This document shows positions 1-8,684 of a stretch of 51,943 bases of DNA, piece after piece. The translations under genes were made by a program, and so were the position numbers. The notes beneath the pieces are model-generated. The model did no database searches and was not told the origin of the DNA. It saw nothing but the letters and a program-made list of their open reading frames with translations. The DNA is from Saprospiraceae bacterium (lineage in GTDB: Bacteria > Bacteroidota > Bacteroidia > Chitinophagales > Saprospiraceae), in contig JARGNR010000045.1 of NCBI GenBank assembly GCA_029212405.1, forward strand, positions 1 to 51,943. The letters run 5' to 3'. How positions within the stretch are numbered: the stretch's first letter is position 1; the number at the start of each line of letters is the position of its first letter.

Positions 1-8
1 TAATTAAA

Positions 9-44
9 ACAAAATTGCCCGCTTATCAAAGCAGGCAATTTTGT
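9..44 (-). terminator. Rho-independent terminator for the first DUF2807 gene
   Basis: A 14-bp inverted repeat with one mismatch surrounds an 8-base loop (arms 9-22 and 31-44). Read on the minus strand, the stem is followed by a T-rich stretch. It lies about 50 bases downstream of the minus-strand gene ending at 95. The A/T-rich outer stem means it could also work on the plus strand. Confidence 0.7.
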
Positions 45-94
45 ATATTCTAAATTTTAATCTTGATTGATCCACTTTCAGAATCAATCCTTTG

Positions 95-784
95 TTATCC
101 CTTGCGTTTAATACTTCCTGACCATCCTGCATCAATATTTTTCTTCTTCACATCTCCTGTATAGCGAATGGATGCTCCTGAACTGGCTTCTGCATTCAAG
201 GTATCATTGACATGAATAAATAATGAAGCTCCTGAACTGGCTTCTACATCCGCGTCATTTGTCACAAAATTATATCCGTTTAAGGTAGATCCTGAAGTAG
301 CTTCAAACTCTCCTTGATTTGCTTCTCCAGAAAGCTTTAATGTCGCCCCAGATGTTACTTCTACATCGATCTCATTTGCATCAATTTCCAATATGGCTGT
401 TGATCCACTTGTTACCTCTACATCCATAGTTTTTGCACTCACCTCTCCATCTGTTTTCACCGTACAACCTGCACTCACATTAATCTCATCTAAATTGGTA
501 TAATATACGGTTACCTTGGCCGAAGTTGAATTACCCCAATTTCCAATTCCAGATTTCGTTTTCACATATAGAATTCCGTTTTTAACCTTCGTAACTAAGT
601 TTTTGTCTTCTCCTTTCTTCATGGTGTATTCTACTTTGGTAGAATTTGAATGGACCAATGTAGCTTCTATACTAGTACTAATACTTACTCCATGAAATTG
701 GCCGACGTCCCTCGTTTGTCCAAAAGATGAAACTGAAAGAAAAAGAAAAGCAAGGTATATGGAATTTGTAATTATATTTTTCAT
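95..784 (-). CDS. Head GIN domain-containing protein (DUF2807), exported
   Basis: A 229-residue protein with an N-terminal signal peptide (about residues 1-22, ending in SFGQ). The rest is short repeating units containing VTSGS, VTSGA, EATSGS, EASSGA and SSGAS. This regular Ser/Gly-rich pattern is typical of DUF2807 head-GIN proteins, which are predicted to fold as a parallel beta-helix on the cell surface or in the periplasm. Their biochemical function is not established. The next gene upstream (866-1558) is a paralogue of almost the same length in the same orientation, so the pair looks like a tandem duplication. A terminator hairpin lies just downstream. The family assignment is firm; a role in adhesion would be inference. 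Confidence 0.87.
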   Translation of the reverse strand: MKNIITNSIYLAFLFLSVSSFGQTRDVGQFHGVSISTSIEATLVHSNSTKVEYTMKKGEDKNLVTKVKNGILYVKTKSGIGNWGNSTSAKVTVYYTNLDEINVSAGCTVKTDGEVSAKTMDVEVTSGSTAILEIDANEIDVEVTSGATLKLSGEANQGEFEATSGSTLNGYNFVTNDADVEASSGASLFIHVNDTLNAEASSGASIRYTGDVKKKNIDAGWSGSIKRKG

Positions 785-865
785 TGTATGTATTTTGGCA
801 ATTCATACCGACAACTTAGGTATAAACCAATTGTGTCTATTCAATTGCGATATTTATAGTTCTTA

Positions 866-1558
866 TTATTTCATTCTTTTTATCTGTCCAGATCTCCCAG
901 CATCTGTATCTGTATAATCAGCATCACCTTTGTACTTAATCATACCCCCTGAAGAAGCTTCAGCAGTCAACTTCTTATTCGCATGAACACGAATTTGCCC
1001 ACCACTACTTGCTTCTGCTGAGACATGGTCACATTCCATATCGGACGCATTGATATTGGCCCCAGAGCTCACTTCAAACATCCCTTTATCTGCACTTCCA
1101 TCTATTGATGCTATCGCCCCAGAGGATGCCTCAACTTCAATTGTACCTGTTTCTATTTCAAGATCAACTTTTGCTCCGCTGGAAACATCAACGTCCATGC
1201 TACTTGATGTAATGGTGTTTGCGGATCGTATTGCACTTCCTGCACTTGCTTTAATACCATCAAGAGAGGTATAATACACTTTGACCGAAGCTTTTGAATT
1301 ATTGTTCCCATTGAACATACCACTTTTTATTTTTACTATAAGGGTATTGTTTTTTACTTCTGTAATCAAATGGTCTTCATTTCCAGAAAGCATCTTGAAT
1401 TCCAAATTTGGAGTATTGGATTTAATTAATTCGACTTTTACACTGGTACTCACCGCAATTCTATCAAAATTGCCGATATCTCGACTGGACTGACCATTTA
1501 CTGTAGAGATTGAGGTAATTGCGAATACTACTAATAAAGCAGAAACTAGATTTTTCAT
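866..1558 (-). CDS. Head GIN domain-containing protein (DUF2807), paralogue
   Basis: A 230-residue protein with a signal peptide (residues 1-23, ending VNGQ). It has the same beta-helix-like repeats as its downstream neighbour (VSSGAK, EASSGA, VSSGAN, EASSGG). Both mature proteins open alike (RDVGQFHGVSIST against RDIGNFDRIAVST) and end alike (DAGWSGSIKR against DAGRSGQIKR), which supports duplication. The gap to the downstream copy is 81 bases, so the two may share a transcript. The function is unknown. Plus-strand open frames inside this gene are shadows of it. Confidence 0.87.
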   Translation of the reverse strand: MKNLVSALLVVFAITSISTVNGQSSRDIGNFDRIAVSTSVKVELIKSNTPNLEFKMLSGNEDHLITEVKNNTLIVKIKSGMFNGNNNSKASVKVYYTSLDGIKASAGSAIRSANTITSSSMDVDVSSGAKVDLEIETGTIEVEASSGAIASIDGSADKGMFEVSSGANINASDMECDHVSAEASSGGQIRVHANKKLTAEASSGGMIKYKGDADYTDTDAGRSGQIKRMK

Positions 1559-1636
1559 TTTTAATTTATTTGATTGTTACAGAAAGGACATTGGAAGAAT
1601 AGAAACGTTGCATCAAGCATTCAATAAAGTCTCAAA

Positions 1637-2188
1637 TTAATTACTTTTCTTCTTTGATGCCAATATATCCATATCAAAAAGTAAAATTTCATCTGGTCCA
1701 ACAAAACCGGTAAAACCCTTTTTTCCATACCCCATGTGTGATGGCAAAATAAAAGTTGCTTTACTTCCAATTTTTAAAAATGGTAGTGCTTCATTCCAGC
1801 CCGCTACCATGGAACCTACCCGAAAATCTATCGGCTTATTTCTTTTATAGGAAGAGTCAAACTCTTTCCCATCTAGAAAATACCCTTTGTAATGAACTTG
1901 AATAGGATCTCCCCACTTGATAGAATCACCCTCTCCTACTCTATGATTCACTATGTAAACTCCACTTCTCGTCCGTACTGCATCTAAATTTTGTCCAGCA
2001 ATATAATCAATGATTTTATTTTCTTCCTGTTGATCAAGAGTACGAGGATTCGTGTAAAAATACTGATAGAGGTTCCCATAATCTGCCTCTTTTTTTACTG
2101 GCAATTTCGGTTTTTCAACGTTGTCTTTTTTTTGTAAACAGGACGATAGAATACAAAGAGAACAGAGTAGAAATACGTATTTTAGCAT
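1637..2188 (-). CDS. FKBP-type peptidyl-prolyl isomerase, lipoprotein
   Basis: The reading frame stays open to 2266, but I place the start at the ATG at 2188, giving 183 residues. That start produces a clean lipoprotein signal with lipobox LSSC and cysteine 17, whereas the longer form would overlap the thioredoxin start at 2224. The C-terminal half carries FKBP features: VHYKGYFLDGKEFDSS, a GWNEALPFLKIGSK segment, and the ending HMGYGKKG...GPDEILLFDMDIL. Proteins of this kind catalyse cis-trans isomerisation of prolyl bonds and help fold periplasmic or outer-membrane proteins. The gene diverges from trx across only 35 bases. Confidence 0.88.
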   Translation of the reverse strand: MLKYVFLLCSLCILSSCLQKKDNVEKPKLPVKKEADYGNLYQYFYTNPRTLDQQEENKIIDYIAGQNLDAVRTRSGVYIVNHRVGEGDSIKWGDPIQVHYKGYFLDGKEFDSSYKRNKPIDFRVGSMVAGWNEALPFLKIGSKATFILPSHMGYGKKGFTGFVGPDEILLFDMDILASKKKSN

Positions 2189-2193
2189 ATCTT

Positions 2194-2201
2194 TATTTTT
2201 G
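2194..2201 (+). promoter_or_regulatory. Candidate -7 element of the thioredoxin gene
   Basis: TATTTTTG matches the Bacteroidota -7 consensus TAnnTTTG exactly and lies 22 bases before the thioredoxin ATG. It sits between the divergent FKBP and trx starts. No good -33 TTTG is visible at the usual spacing. Confidence 0.4.
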
Positions 2202-2223
2202 AAACCGAAATATACTATCAGAA

Positions 2224-2526
2224 ATGGCAAAATCATCTTTCGAAGCATTAATAAATAGCAAGACACCTTTATTGATTGACTTTTATGCAGACTGGTGTGG
2301 ACCCTGTAAGTCTTTTTCTCCCATTATTGAACAATTAAAAGATGATATGGGAGACTCCGTTAGAGTAATTAAAATTGATGTAGACAAGAATCAAGCATTG
2401 TCCACTAAATTAAAAATAACAAGTATTCCTTCTGTCATGATTTATAAAGAAGGAAAGTTGCATTATGAAGGCAAAGGAATGCATACGTTACAGCAACTAA
2501 AGTCAAAATTATCTGGATTATTATGA
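2224..2526 (+). CDS. trxA: Thioredoxin
   Basis: A compact 100-residue single-domain thioredoxin with the classical active site WCGPCK (cysteines 25 and 28), preceded by LIDFYADW. The cis-proline region SIPSVMIYKEGK also fits. There is no signal peptide, so it should act in the cytoplasm, passing electrons from thioredoxin reductase to target disulfides. It is followed after 109 bases by an exported thioredoxin-like/MsrA-like protein, so the neighbourhood has a redox theme. Whether this copy is the main cellular thioredoxin or an accessory one cannot be judged from the window. Confidence 0.92.
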   Translation: MAKSSFEALINSKTPLLIDFYADWCGPCKSFSPIIEQLKDDMGDSVRVIKIDVDKNQALSTKLKITSIPSVMIYKEGKLHYEGKGMHTLQQLKSKLSGLL

Positions 2527-2635
2527 TAGGATAAATGTTATACAAATGACAGTAAAGCAGTAAAACATTATTGGTATCAAATATTTCTATCTGTTTCAAC
2601 ATTCTATCACCATTACTCATCCACATTAGAAAATT

Positions 2636-3676
2636 ATGACATATAGATTTTTGGTAATACTCCTTATAATAGTATCAAGTGATTCCATATCGAGCCAAGA
2701 TTGGGCTACACTTCCTAATCAACCTGAAGAATTGGGTGATGTAAATTGGATAAGGTCTTATAACAAAGCCTTGCAATTAGGACAATTATACGACAAGCCA
2801 GTTTTCATACTCTTTCAAGAGGTACCTGGGTGTGGAACATGTAAAAATTATGGCAACAATGTCCTGACGCATCCTCATATCGTTGAAGCAATCGAAACCT
2901 ATTTTATTCCTTTGGCTATCTACAACAACAAAGGAGGAGAAGATGCTAAGATATTAAGCAAATTTGGTGAACCCTCATGGAATAATCCAGTCAGTAGAAT
3001 TATAGATCCTTCAACAGAAAAAGACATCGTCCCTCGTCTTAATGGGAAATATGATTTAAATAATCTTCTGTCTACCATTTCTGCTGGAATACTAGCTTCG
3101 AACAAACTAATTCCTGAATATCTTTTTCTGTTACAGCAAGAAAAATCTGCACAAGATCTTAGAGAAACAAACTTGTCGATGTATTGCTTTTGGTCTGGAG
3201 AAAAACATTTGGGTGAAATGGAAGGAGTTCTATCTACCAGAGCAGGTTTTATGAATGGTTCTGAAGTTGTAAAAGTTATCTACGATGCGAATAAGATTAC
3301 AGATCAAAAATTGATATCTGAAGCGGCAAAAAAGAACTGTGCGGATGGAGTTTACTCCAATGATCAACGACAAATTAAAGCAGCAAAAAAACTTAAAATC
3401 AGAACAAAAAAAGAAGGTAGTTTCAGATCGGATACTCAACCAAAATACTATATCCATACTTCAGACTACAAATATGTACCAATGACAAATCTGCAATCAT
3501 TAAAGGTAAATTCTGCCCTGTCAAAGCGTCAAATCCCTAATCGATTTCTCTCCCCAAGGCAATTGGAATTCTTTGAAGCGACCCAACAAAATCCATCCTT
3601 AAAAACAGATGCTATTGACCAAGATTTTTCCACTACCTGGAAGTTGAATTTACCTCTTCTACAAAAGAGTGAATAG
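2636..3676 (+). CDS. Exported VPGCxxC thioredoxin-like protein with MsrA-like C-terminal half
   Basis: A 346-residue protein with an N-terminal signal sequence (about residues 1-20). The first half is thioredoxin-like with motif VPGCGTCK (cysteines 66 and 69). It resembles the VPGUxxT family of (seleno)proteins as I remember it; here the would-be selenocysteine position is an ordinary TGT cysteine. Conserved-looking blocks IYNNKGGEDA and FGEPSWNNPV follow. The second half resembles peptide methionine sulfoxide reductase A: YCFW (C184), then GVLSTRAGF, then SEVVKVIYDANKIT, and a late KYYIHTSDYKY that lines up with the MsrA FYxAEDYHQ region. Several usual MsrA residues are changed, so activity is uncertain. 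A periplasmic repair enzyme with a built-in reductant is the simplest reading, and is inference. Confidence 0.72.
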   Translation: MTYRFLVILLIIVSSDSISSQDWATLPNQPEELGDVNWIRSYNKALQLGQLYDKPVFILFQEVPGCGTCKNYGNNVLTHPHIVEAIETYFIPLAIYNNKGGEDAKILSKFGEPSWNNPVSRIIDPSTEKDIVPRLNGKYDLNNLLSTISAGILASNKLIPEYLFLLQQEKSAQDLRETNLSMYCFWSGEKHLGEMEGVLSTRAGFMNGSEVVKVIYDANKITDQKLISEAAKKNCADGVYSNDQRQIKAAKKLKIRTKKEGSFRSDTQPKYYIHTSDYKYVPMTNLQSLKVNSALSKRQIPNRFLSPRQLEFFEATQQNPSLKTDAIDQDFSTTWKLNLPLLQKSE

Positions 3677-3702
3677 ATTGTAGTTGTTATTTATTACGAT
3701 AT

Positions 3703-4641
3703 ATGGAATTAGATAAATTAGATAAAAAAATTGAATATTTTCATTCAGAAATATTTAAAATCGAACAGTCAATAAATCGACAAGCAATCATCAAACATGA
3801 ATTAGAATTACTTTATCACGACCTCTATATTCATAAATCAAAAATGGAAAAAGAACATTCAGATGTCCTAAAACTAGAAAAAACACCTATATTCTCCTTA
3901 TTCAACACCATTCTTGGCAATCCGAGAGAACAATTAGAAAAAGAAAGACAAGAATATCTTCAAGCTGTCTTAGAATACAATTCAATCGCTCATGAAATTG
4001 ATATCCTAACATATGAATCTGAAGTTCTTGAAAAAACATCAAAAGAAACAAAAGAATTAAAAAATCAGTTAAATCAATTGCTAAAAACAAAGGAAAAAAA
4101 ACTTCTTATACGCAATAAAAAGGACCTCGAGCGTCTTAAATTATTTAATAAAACGATCGATACACTTCGTCTTCAAAATAGAAAATTTGAAAGTGCGTTG
4201 AATGTTGCCAATGTGGTGAAAAAAGAAATCTTTGAAGCATTTCAGAAATTAAGGAAGGTGAAAAAATTTCAGTATTCAAATATGTCGGGTGCAGGAAGGC
4301 ATTCTTCCTTTGCCAAGAAATCATACATTGACGGTGCAATTAAAGATGTAAGCAAAATTAACTTCTTCCTAAGTAAATTGGACAAAGAATTAAGTGCCGT
4401 CTATGACCAATATACCTTCTTCAGTATTTATAAATATCAAAATTTTGTAGATTCATTTTATGATAATTTAATTACGGATTGGATTCTCCAAAACAAACTC
4501 AGAAATGCACTTAATTGTCTTCAATCTGCAGAAGATAAAACGATGAGAATCATTGCCACTTTAGAAAATGACACAAAAAGAATATCGAGATCAATAGAAG
4601 AAGAAATAGCTAAGAAAAGAGAATTTGTGCGTCATTTCTGA
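3703..4641 (+). CDS. Coiled-coil protein of unknown function
   Basis: A 312-residue, Lys/Glu-rich protein I do not recognise. Residues 1-45 and about 75-170 have long heptad-like patterns expected to form coiled coils. The central part, around residues 185-205, holds a different segment (QYSNMSGAGRHSSFAKK). The C-terminal third is helical and richer in aromatics (YDQYTFFSIYKYQNFVDSFYDNL). There is no signal peptide and no membrane segment, so it is probably cytoplasmic. It starts 26 bases after the thioredoxin/MsrA-like gene in the same direction, so co-transcription is plausible, but no shared function follows from that. Confidence 0.75.
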   Translation: MELDKLDKKIEYFHSEIFKIEQSINRQAIIKHELELLYHDLYIHKSKMEKEHSDVLKLEKTPIFSLFNTILGNPREQLEKERQEYLQAVLEYNSIAHEIDILTYESEVLEKTSKETKELKNQLNQLLKTKEKKLLIRNKKDLERLKLFNKTIDTLRLQNRKFESALNVANVVKKEIFEAFQKLRKVKKFQYSNMSGAGRHSSFAKKSYIDGAIKDVSKINFFLSKLDKELSAVYDQYTFFSIYKYQNFVDSFYDNLITDWILQNKLRNALNCLQSAEDKTMRIIATLENDTKRISRSIEEEIAKKREFVRHF

Positions 4642-4751
4642 TCCTTATTAAATTATTGATGTGTTGTATGTCGTTTAAACTACCTCAGTATTCTTTCATT
4701 CTATCCCATTAGAATTGTATGTTTACTGCTTAAATTATACACTAAAGCTTT

Positions 4752-6224
4752 ATGAAATCAAATGTCTTTTTGATTTTTTCCTTTTTATTCTTTTTTCTTG
4801 CTTGTGAAAACAATGAACCTGCGTTTGAAGTATCCGTATACACTGAGGAAGTAGTGTTTACTAGTGGAGAGAAAGTAATCATTACTGGAAGAGTCCTTTC
4901 AACCGACGATGTCAATATTTCCGATCACGGATTCCAAATTTCGGAAGATGAAAATTTTAATAGTCCAGAAATTCTTTCGCTAGGAGCCAAAACCGTACCT
5001 GGTAGGTTTGTAGGTGAATATGCTGATCTAAATATAGAATCCGACTACTATTGCAGAGCTTACATTATAGAAGAAGGGTCTGAAAAAACAGGAAACATTT
5101 TACCGTTTTCAACTTTAAACCCAAGGATTAAAGATTTCTCCCCCAAAGAAGGGAGCCAGAATAACAAAATAATTATCGAAGGTGTAAATCTAACATCAGA
5201 CACTTATGTACTATGGAATGACCAAACTATTACACCGAGCAAAATAATAGAAGAATCTTTTTTAGAAATTCAAGTTCCTGCTCCAGAAAATCTTCCTTTT
5301 GCAACGCTTAAGGTGGTTTCGCAAGGACAGACTTTAGAGTTTCCAGATCGGTTTGAATATATTATTGGTTCTTGGGGTGATGGAGGATCGATTGTCGATA
5401 CCAATAAAAACAACAATCATATTTATTTTGAAGACTTGGACTATTTCTATTATGGACTTGGAATTAATAGAGAATTTAATGGCCCATCACCTAAAATATT
5501 CCGACTCAATAAAACTACTCTTATCCGAGATGAATTCGAGCATGAAGGGTTTGCTACCGAAGGTTCTTTCTTCACACCCAATGGCTATTTTGGAGGAGGA
5601 AGTTTATCGCTGGTTAAGGAAGCCAATACTACCTTACTCAATAACTCTCAATTTTTTGCCTTAGATGGGGACAAAACCAAAAGATTGGCCGACATTCCTG
5701 CTTTGTTGTATCAAGCTATTGCATTTGCCCATGATAATTTCATTTATATTTATGGGGGAGAGAATCAAGGTAGAGAACGAAATACCAATATTTACAGATA
5801 TAGTATAGAAAATGATTTCTGGGAAACCATGGGGTCCTCACCATATAGTCCACTAAATGAATATCCTTACTTCACAATAGGGAACAAAAATTACTTTATT
5901 ACTGAATCTGGACAATTGAATAGTCACGATATACTTTCTGATGAATGGGAAGTACATGCTCAATACCCCGACATCGTTAAGAAGGATGGCATACAAGTAG
6001 TTTTTCAAGGAAATGCATATGTCGGTCTTCAAGACATTACTAGGAAAGTCTTTGAATACGTCCCAACAGAAGATAGATGGAAAAAGAAAAAAAGTAATCC
6101 TACTCTAGAGCCTTCAGTAACCTTAGGTACATGGATAGATGACAATCAGATCACAGTCATGCGTACCAATTCAGGAAATGGAGAATCAAGATTTTTCTGG
6201 ACTTTTGACCCATTCTTCTTTTAA
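4752..6224 (+). CDS. IPT/TIG and kelch-repeat lipoprotein
   Basis: A 490-residue lipoprotein: a strongly hydrophobic N-terminus runs into the lipobox FFLAC with cysteine 18. After a beta-rich module (about 25-120), an IPT/TIG Ig-like domain is visible at about 125-205 (RIKDFSPKEGSQNNKIIIEG, then VPAPENLPFATLKVVS). The remainder (about 215-490) looks like a kelch beta-propeller, with blades such as IAFAHDNFIYIYGGENQ followed by NIYRYSIENDFWE. It is the first gene of a three-gene plus-strand unit with a TonB-dependent receptor and a DUF4249 lipoprotein, separated by 28 and 23 bases. That suggests a surface-exposed binding partner of the transporter; the ligand is unknown. Confidence 0.82.
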   Translation: MKSNVFLIFSFLFFFLACENNEPAFEVSVYTEEVVFTSGEKVIITGRVLSTDDVNISDHGFQISEDENFNSPEILSLGAKTVPGRFVGEYADLNIESDYYCRAYIIEEGSEKTGNILPFSTLNPRIKDFSPKEGSQNNKIIIEGVNLTSDTYVLWNDQTITPSKIIEESFLEIQVPAPENLPFATLKVVSQGQTLEFPDRFEYIIGSWGDGGSIVDTNKNNNHIYFEDLDYFYYGLGINREFNGPSPKIFRLNKTTLIRDEFEHEGFATEGSFFTPNGYFGGGSLSLVKEANTTLLNNSQFFALDGDKTKRLADIPALLYQAIAFAHDNFIYIYGGENQGRERNTNIYRYSIENDFWETMGSSPYSPLNEYPYFTIGNKNYFITESGQLNSHDILSDEWEVHAQYPDIVKKDGIQVVFQGNAYVGLQDITRKVFEYVPTEDRWKKKKSNPTLEPSVTLGTWIDDNQITVMRTNSGNGESRFFWTFDPFFF

Positions 6225-6252
6225 TACTTGTCTCACTACAACTTTAAAATTC

Positions 6253-8661
6253 ATGTTCCACTACGATATAGTTCGATATAAATACCTTGTACTCATTGGG
6301 TTTCTTTTAGTATCCATTATTGGGAAAGCACAAACCACCATCGGCAAAGACGATGGAAAGAATGGTCCTCACACAATTACAGTCTATGTAAATGATGCCG
6401 AAGACAAATCTCAGTTAATAGGTGCCAATGTCATTGTTAAAGAAAATGGCGAAGGCGATATAACAAATGAAAGGGGAAGAACCCGATTAAATCTAACCTC
6501 TGGCAATTATACCCTTGAAGTAAGTTATTTAGGTTATGAAACCAAAGAAGAAAAAATCGTGGTTCTTGGCAAAGGCACCATAAGAATAAAACTTACGCAA
6601 TCTGCCGAAACCCTCGAAGAAGTAATCATTAGTTCTGAAGGTGCAGATCAAAACGTTCGGAATACAGATTTGGGTAAACAAGTAATGAGTATTGCAACGA
6701 TCGAAGCATTGCCTCCTTTTGTAGGTGAAGCAGATATTCTGAAAAGTATAACATTACTTCCTGGTGTAAGTTCGGTTGGTGAAGCATCTGCTGGATTCAA
6801 TGTAAGAGGAAGTAATGCAGATCAAAATTTAATTTTATTAGGAGGTGCTCCGCTGTATAATCCTTCACATTTATTTGGTTTCTTTTCTGCTTTTAATACG
6901 GACTTGATTCAAGACATAAGTATTTATAAAGGTGGAATTCCTGCCAACTATGGAGGACGTGCTTCTTCAATAATTGATTTAAGATATAAAAGAGGAGACC
7001 AGGATAATTGGGGTGGGAAAGCTTCACTCGGTCTTGTTTCAGCCAAAGCTTCATTGAGTGGTCCTGTATTCACTGAAGATCTTACCGTAATGGTAGCCGG
7101 ACGATCATCATATAGTAATTGGATTCTTAATGCCGTCAATGATGCTGCGGTGAGTAATAGTAGTGCCAATTTTTATGATTTGAATGCTATTGTTGATTAT
7201 GACATTGCAGATGATTTTTCTGTTAGATATGCTTTTTACAGAAGTAATGATGATTTCTCACTTGCTAGTGATACTTCATTCACCTGGAGCAATCAAAACC
7301 ATACGATCTCTTTGGACAAAAACTTTGGGGAAAAATTTAAAATTGAACTTTCTGCTGTGGACGCATCATACAATTTTGGCATTGTAGACAATTCACCATT
7401 TAGTAATTTTACCATTGACTCAAAAATAAAAGACCAGGGGCTGAATTTTGCAGCCAAGTATTTTGTGGCTGATAATCACGACATATCAATTGGTGCACAA
7501 ACTAAGTTGATAAAAATTCAACCCGGCGATTTGAATCGGGTAAATCCAGAGTCACCAATTGAACCTTTCTCCGTAAAAAATGAGAAGGCAATGGAATCTG
7601 GAATATTTGCACAACACAACTTTGAGTTGACAAAGTATCTGGGAGTCTCGTATGGGCTACGATACAACACATTTCGGTTTTTAGGGCCCAATCAAGTACC
7701 TGTTTATGATCCGCTTCTACCAAGAAACGAAGAGAACATCTTATCTTTCACAGAATATGGAGATAATGATTTAATTACCGATTATTCAGGATTTGAACCA
7801 AGAGCTTCTTTGAGATTATCCATGACAGAAAGCTTTTCGTTAAAATTTGGATACAATAAAATGTATCAATACATCCACTTAATTTCAAGTACAACTACCA
7901 TTGCACCCACCGATGTTTGGAAACTATCTGACACCTATTTAAAACCTCAGGAAGTTACTCAGTATTCTGGTGGTCTATTCAAAAACTTCAATAATAATTC
8001 GATAGAAGCATCGGTTGAAGTTTTTTATAAAGATTTGCAAAACATACTCGATTACAAAGATGGTGCTACTTTGATTTTGAATAACAATTTGGAATCCGAT
8101 TTACTCAATGGTATCGGTCGTGCATATGGAGTGGAATTGTATCTAGAAAAGAAAACGGGCAACTTTACTGGATGGTTAAGTTATACCTACTCCAGAAGTG
8201 AACGTAAAGTAGTAGGTTCTTTTCCAGAGGAGATTATCAACGATGGAGATTGGTATGCATCCAACTTTGATAAGCCGCATTCACTATCAATTGTTGGAGA
8301 CTATAAACTAGGAAAAAGAACCAAAGTATCTTCTATTTTCACCTACAGCACAGGCAGACCCACTACGTACCCAGAAGCAAAATTCAACTATCAAAATGGG
8401 ACAAATATTGCTTATTATGACAATAGGAATACGTTTAGGGTGCCAGATTATCATCGACTCGATTTAAGCTTGACTTTTGGCTGGGATACAGAGAATAAAT
8501 GGTTATCAGGGGATTGGGTACTTTCCCTATACAATGTATATGGTAGGAAAAATGCCTTTTCCGTATTTTTTGATGATATTCCAGGTTCACCTCCTCAAGC
8601 ATTTAGATTGTCAGTTTTAGGAATCCCTTTTCCTTCACTTAGTTACAATTTTGAATTTTGA
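6253..8661 (+). CDS. TonB-dependent outer-membrane receptor with carboxypeptidase-like N-terminal domain
   Basis: The open frame begins at 6139 inside the preceding gene, but the ATG at 6253 begins a proper signal peptide (MFHYDIVRYKYLVLIGF... ending GKAQ), giving 802 residues. Domain order: signal, CarboxypepD_reg-like beta domain (about 35-120, with GNYTLEVSYLGYETKEE), plug domain (about 130-240, with LPGVSSVGEASAGFNVRGS and YKGGIPANYGGRASS), then a 22-strand-type barrel ending in an aromatic residue (SYNFEF). Receptors of this type import large substrates using TonB energy. The pairing with a DUF4249 lipoprotein is common in Bacteroidota and its substrate is generally unknown. No SusD homologue is present, so this is not a SusCD pair. 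Confidence 0.93.
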   Translation: MFHYDIVRYKYLVLIGFLLVSIIGKAQTTIGKDDGKNGPHTITVYVNDAEDKSQLIGANVIVKENGEGDITNERGRTRLNLTSGNYTLEVSYLGYETKEEKIVVLGKGTIRIKLTQSAETLEEVIISSEGADQNVRNTDLGKQVMSIATIEALPPFVGEADILKSITLLPGVSSVGEASAGFNVRGSNADQNLILLGGAPLYNPSHLFGFFSAFNTDLIQDISIYKGGIPANYGGRASSIIDLRYKRGDQDNWGGKASLGLVSAKASLSGPVFTEDLTVMVAGRSSYSNWILNAVNDAAVSNSSANFYDLNAIVDYDIADDFSVRYAFYRSNDDFSLASDTSFTWSNQNHTISLDKNFGEKFKIELSAVDASYNFGIVDNSPFSNFTIDSKIKDQGLNFAAKYFVADNHDISIGAQTKLIKIQPGDLNRVNPESPIEPFSVKNEKAMESGIFAQHNFELTKYLGVSYGLRYNTFRFLGPNQVPVYDPLLPRNEENILSFTEYGDNDLITDYSGFEPRASLRLSMTESFSLKFGYNKMYQYIHLISSTTTIAPTDVWKLSDTYLKPQEVTQYSGGLFKNFNNNSIEASVEVFYKDLQNILDYKDGATLILNNNLESDLLNGIGRAYGVELYLEKKTGNFTGWLSYTYSRSERKVVGSFPEEIINDGDWYASNFDKPHSLSIVGDYKLGKRTKVSSIFTYSTGRPTTYPEAKFNYQNGTNIAYYDNRNTFRVPDYHRLDLSLTFGWDTENKWLSGDWVLSLYNVYGRKNAFSVFFDDIPGSPPQAFRLSVLGIPFPSLSYNFEF

Positions 8662-8684
8662 TACTCCCAATTAAACGAATACAA

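Noticed and set aside
2435-2626. Minus-strand open frame overlapping the 3' end of thioredoxin
   Set aside because: Overlaps a certain gene and has no homology features; it is a chance frame.
2656-2860. Possible selenocysteine (TGA) codon in the VPGCxxC protein
   Set aside because: The codon is TGT and the frame has no internal TGA, so the protein uses ordinary cysteine.
5353-5664. 103-codon plus-strand frame inside the kelch lipoprotein gene
   Set aside because: Entirely within the real gene in another frame and without any protein-like features.
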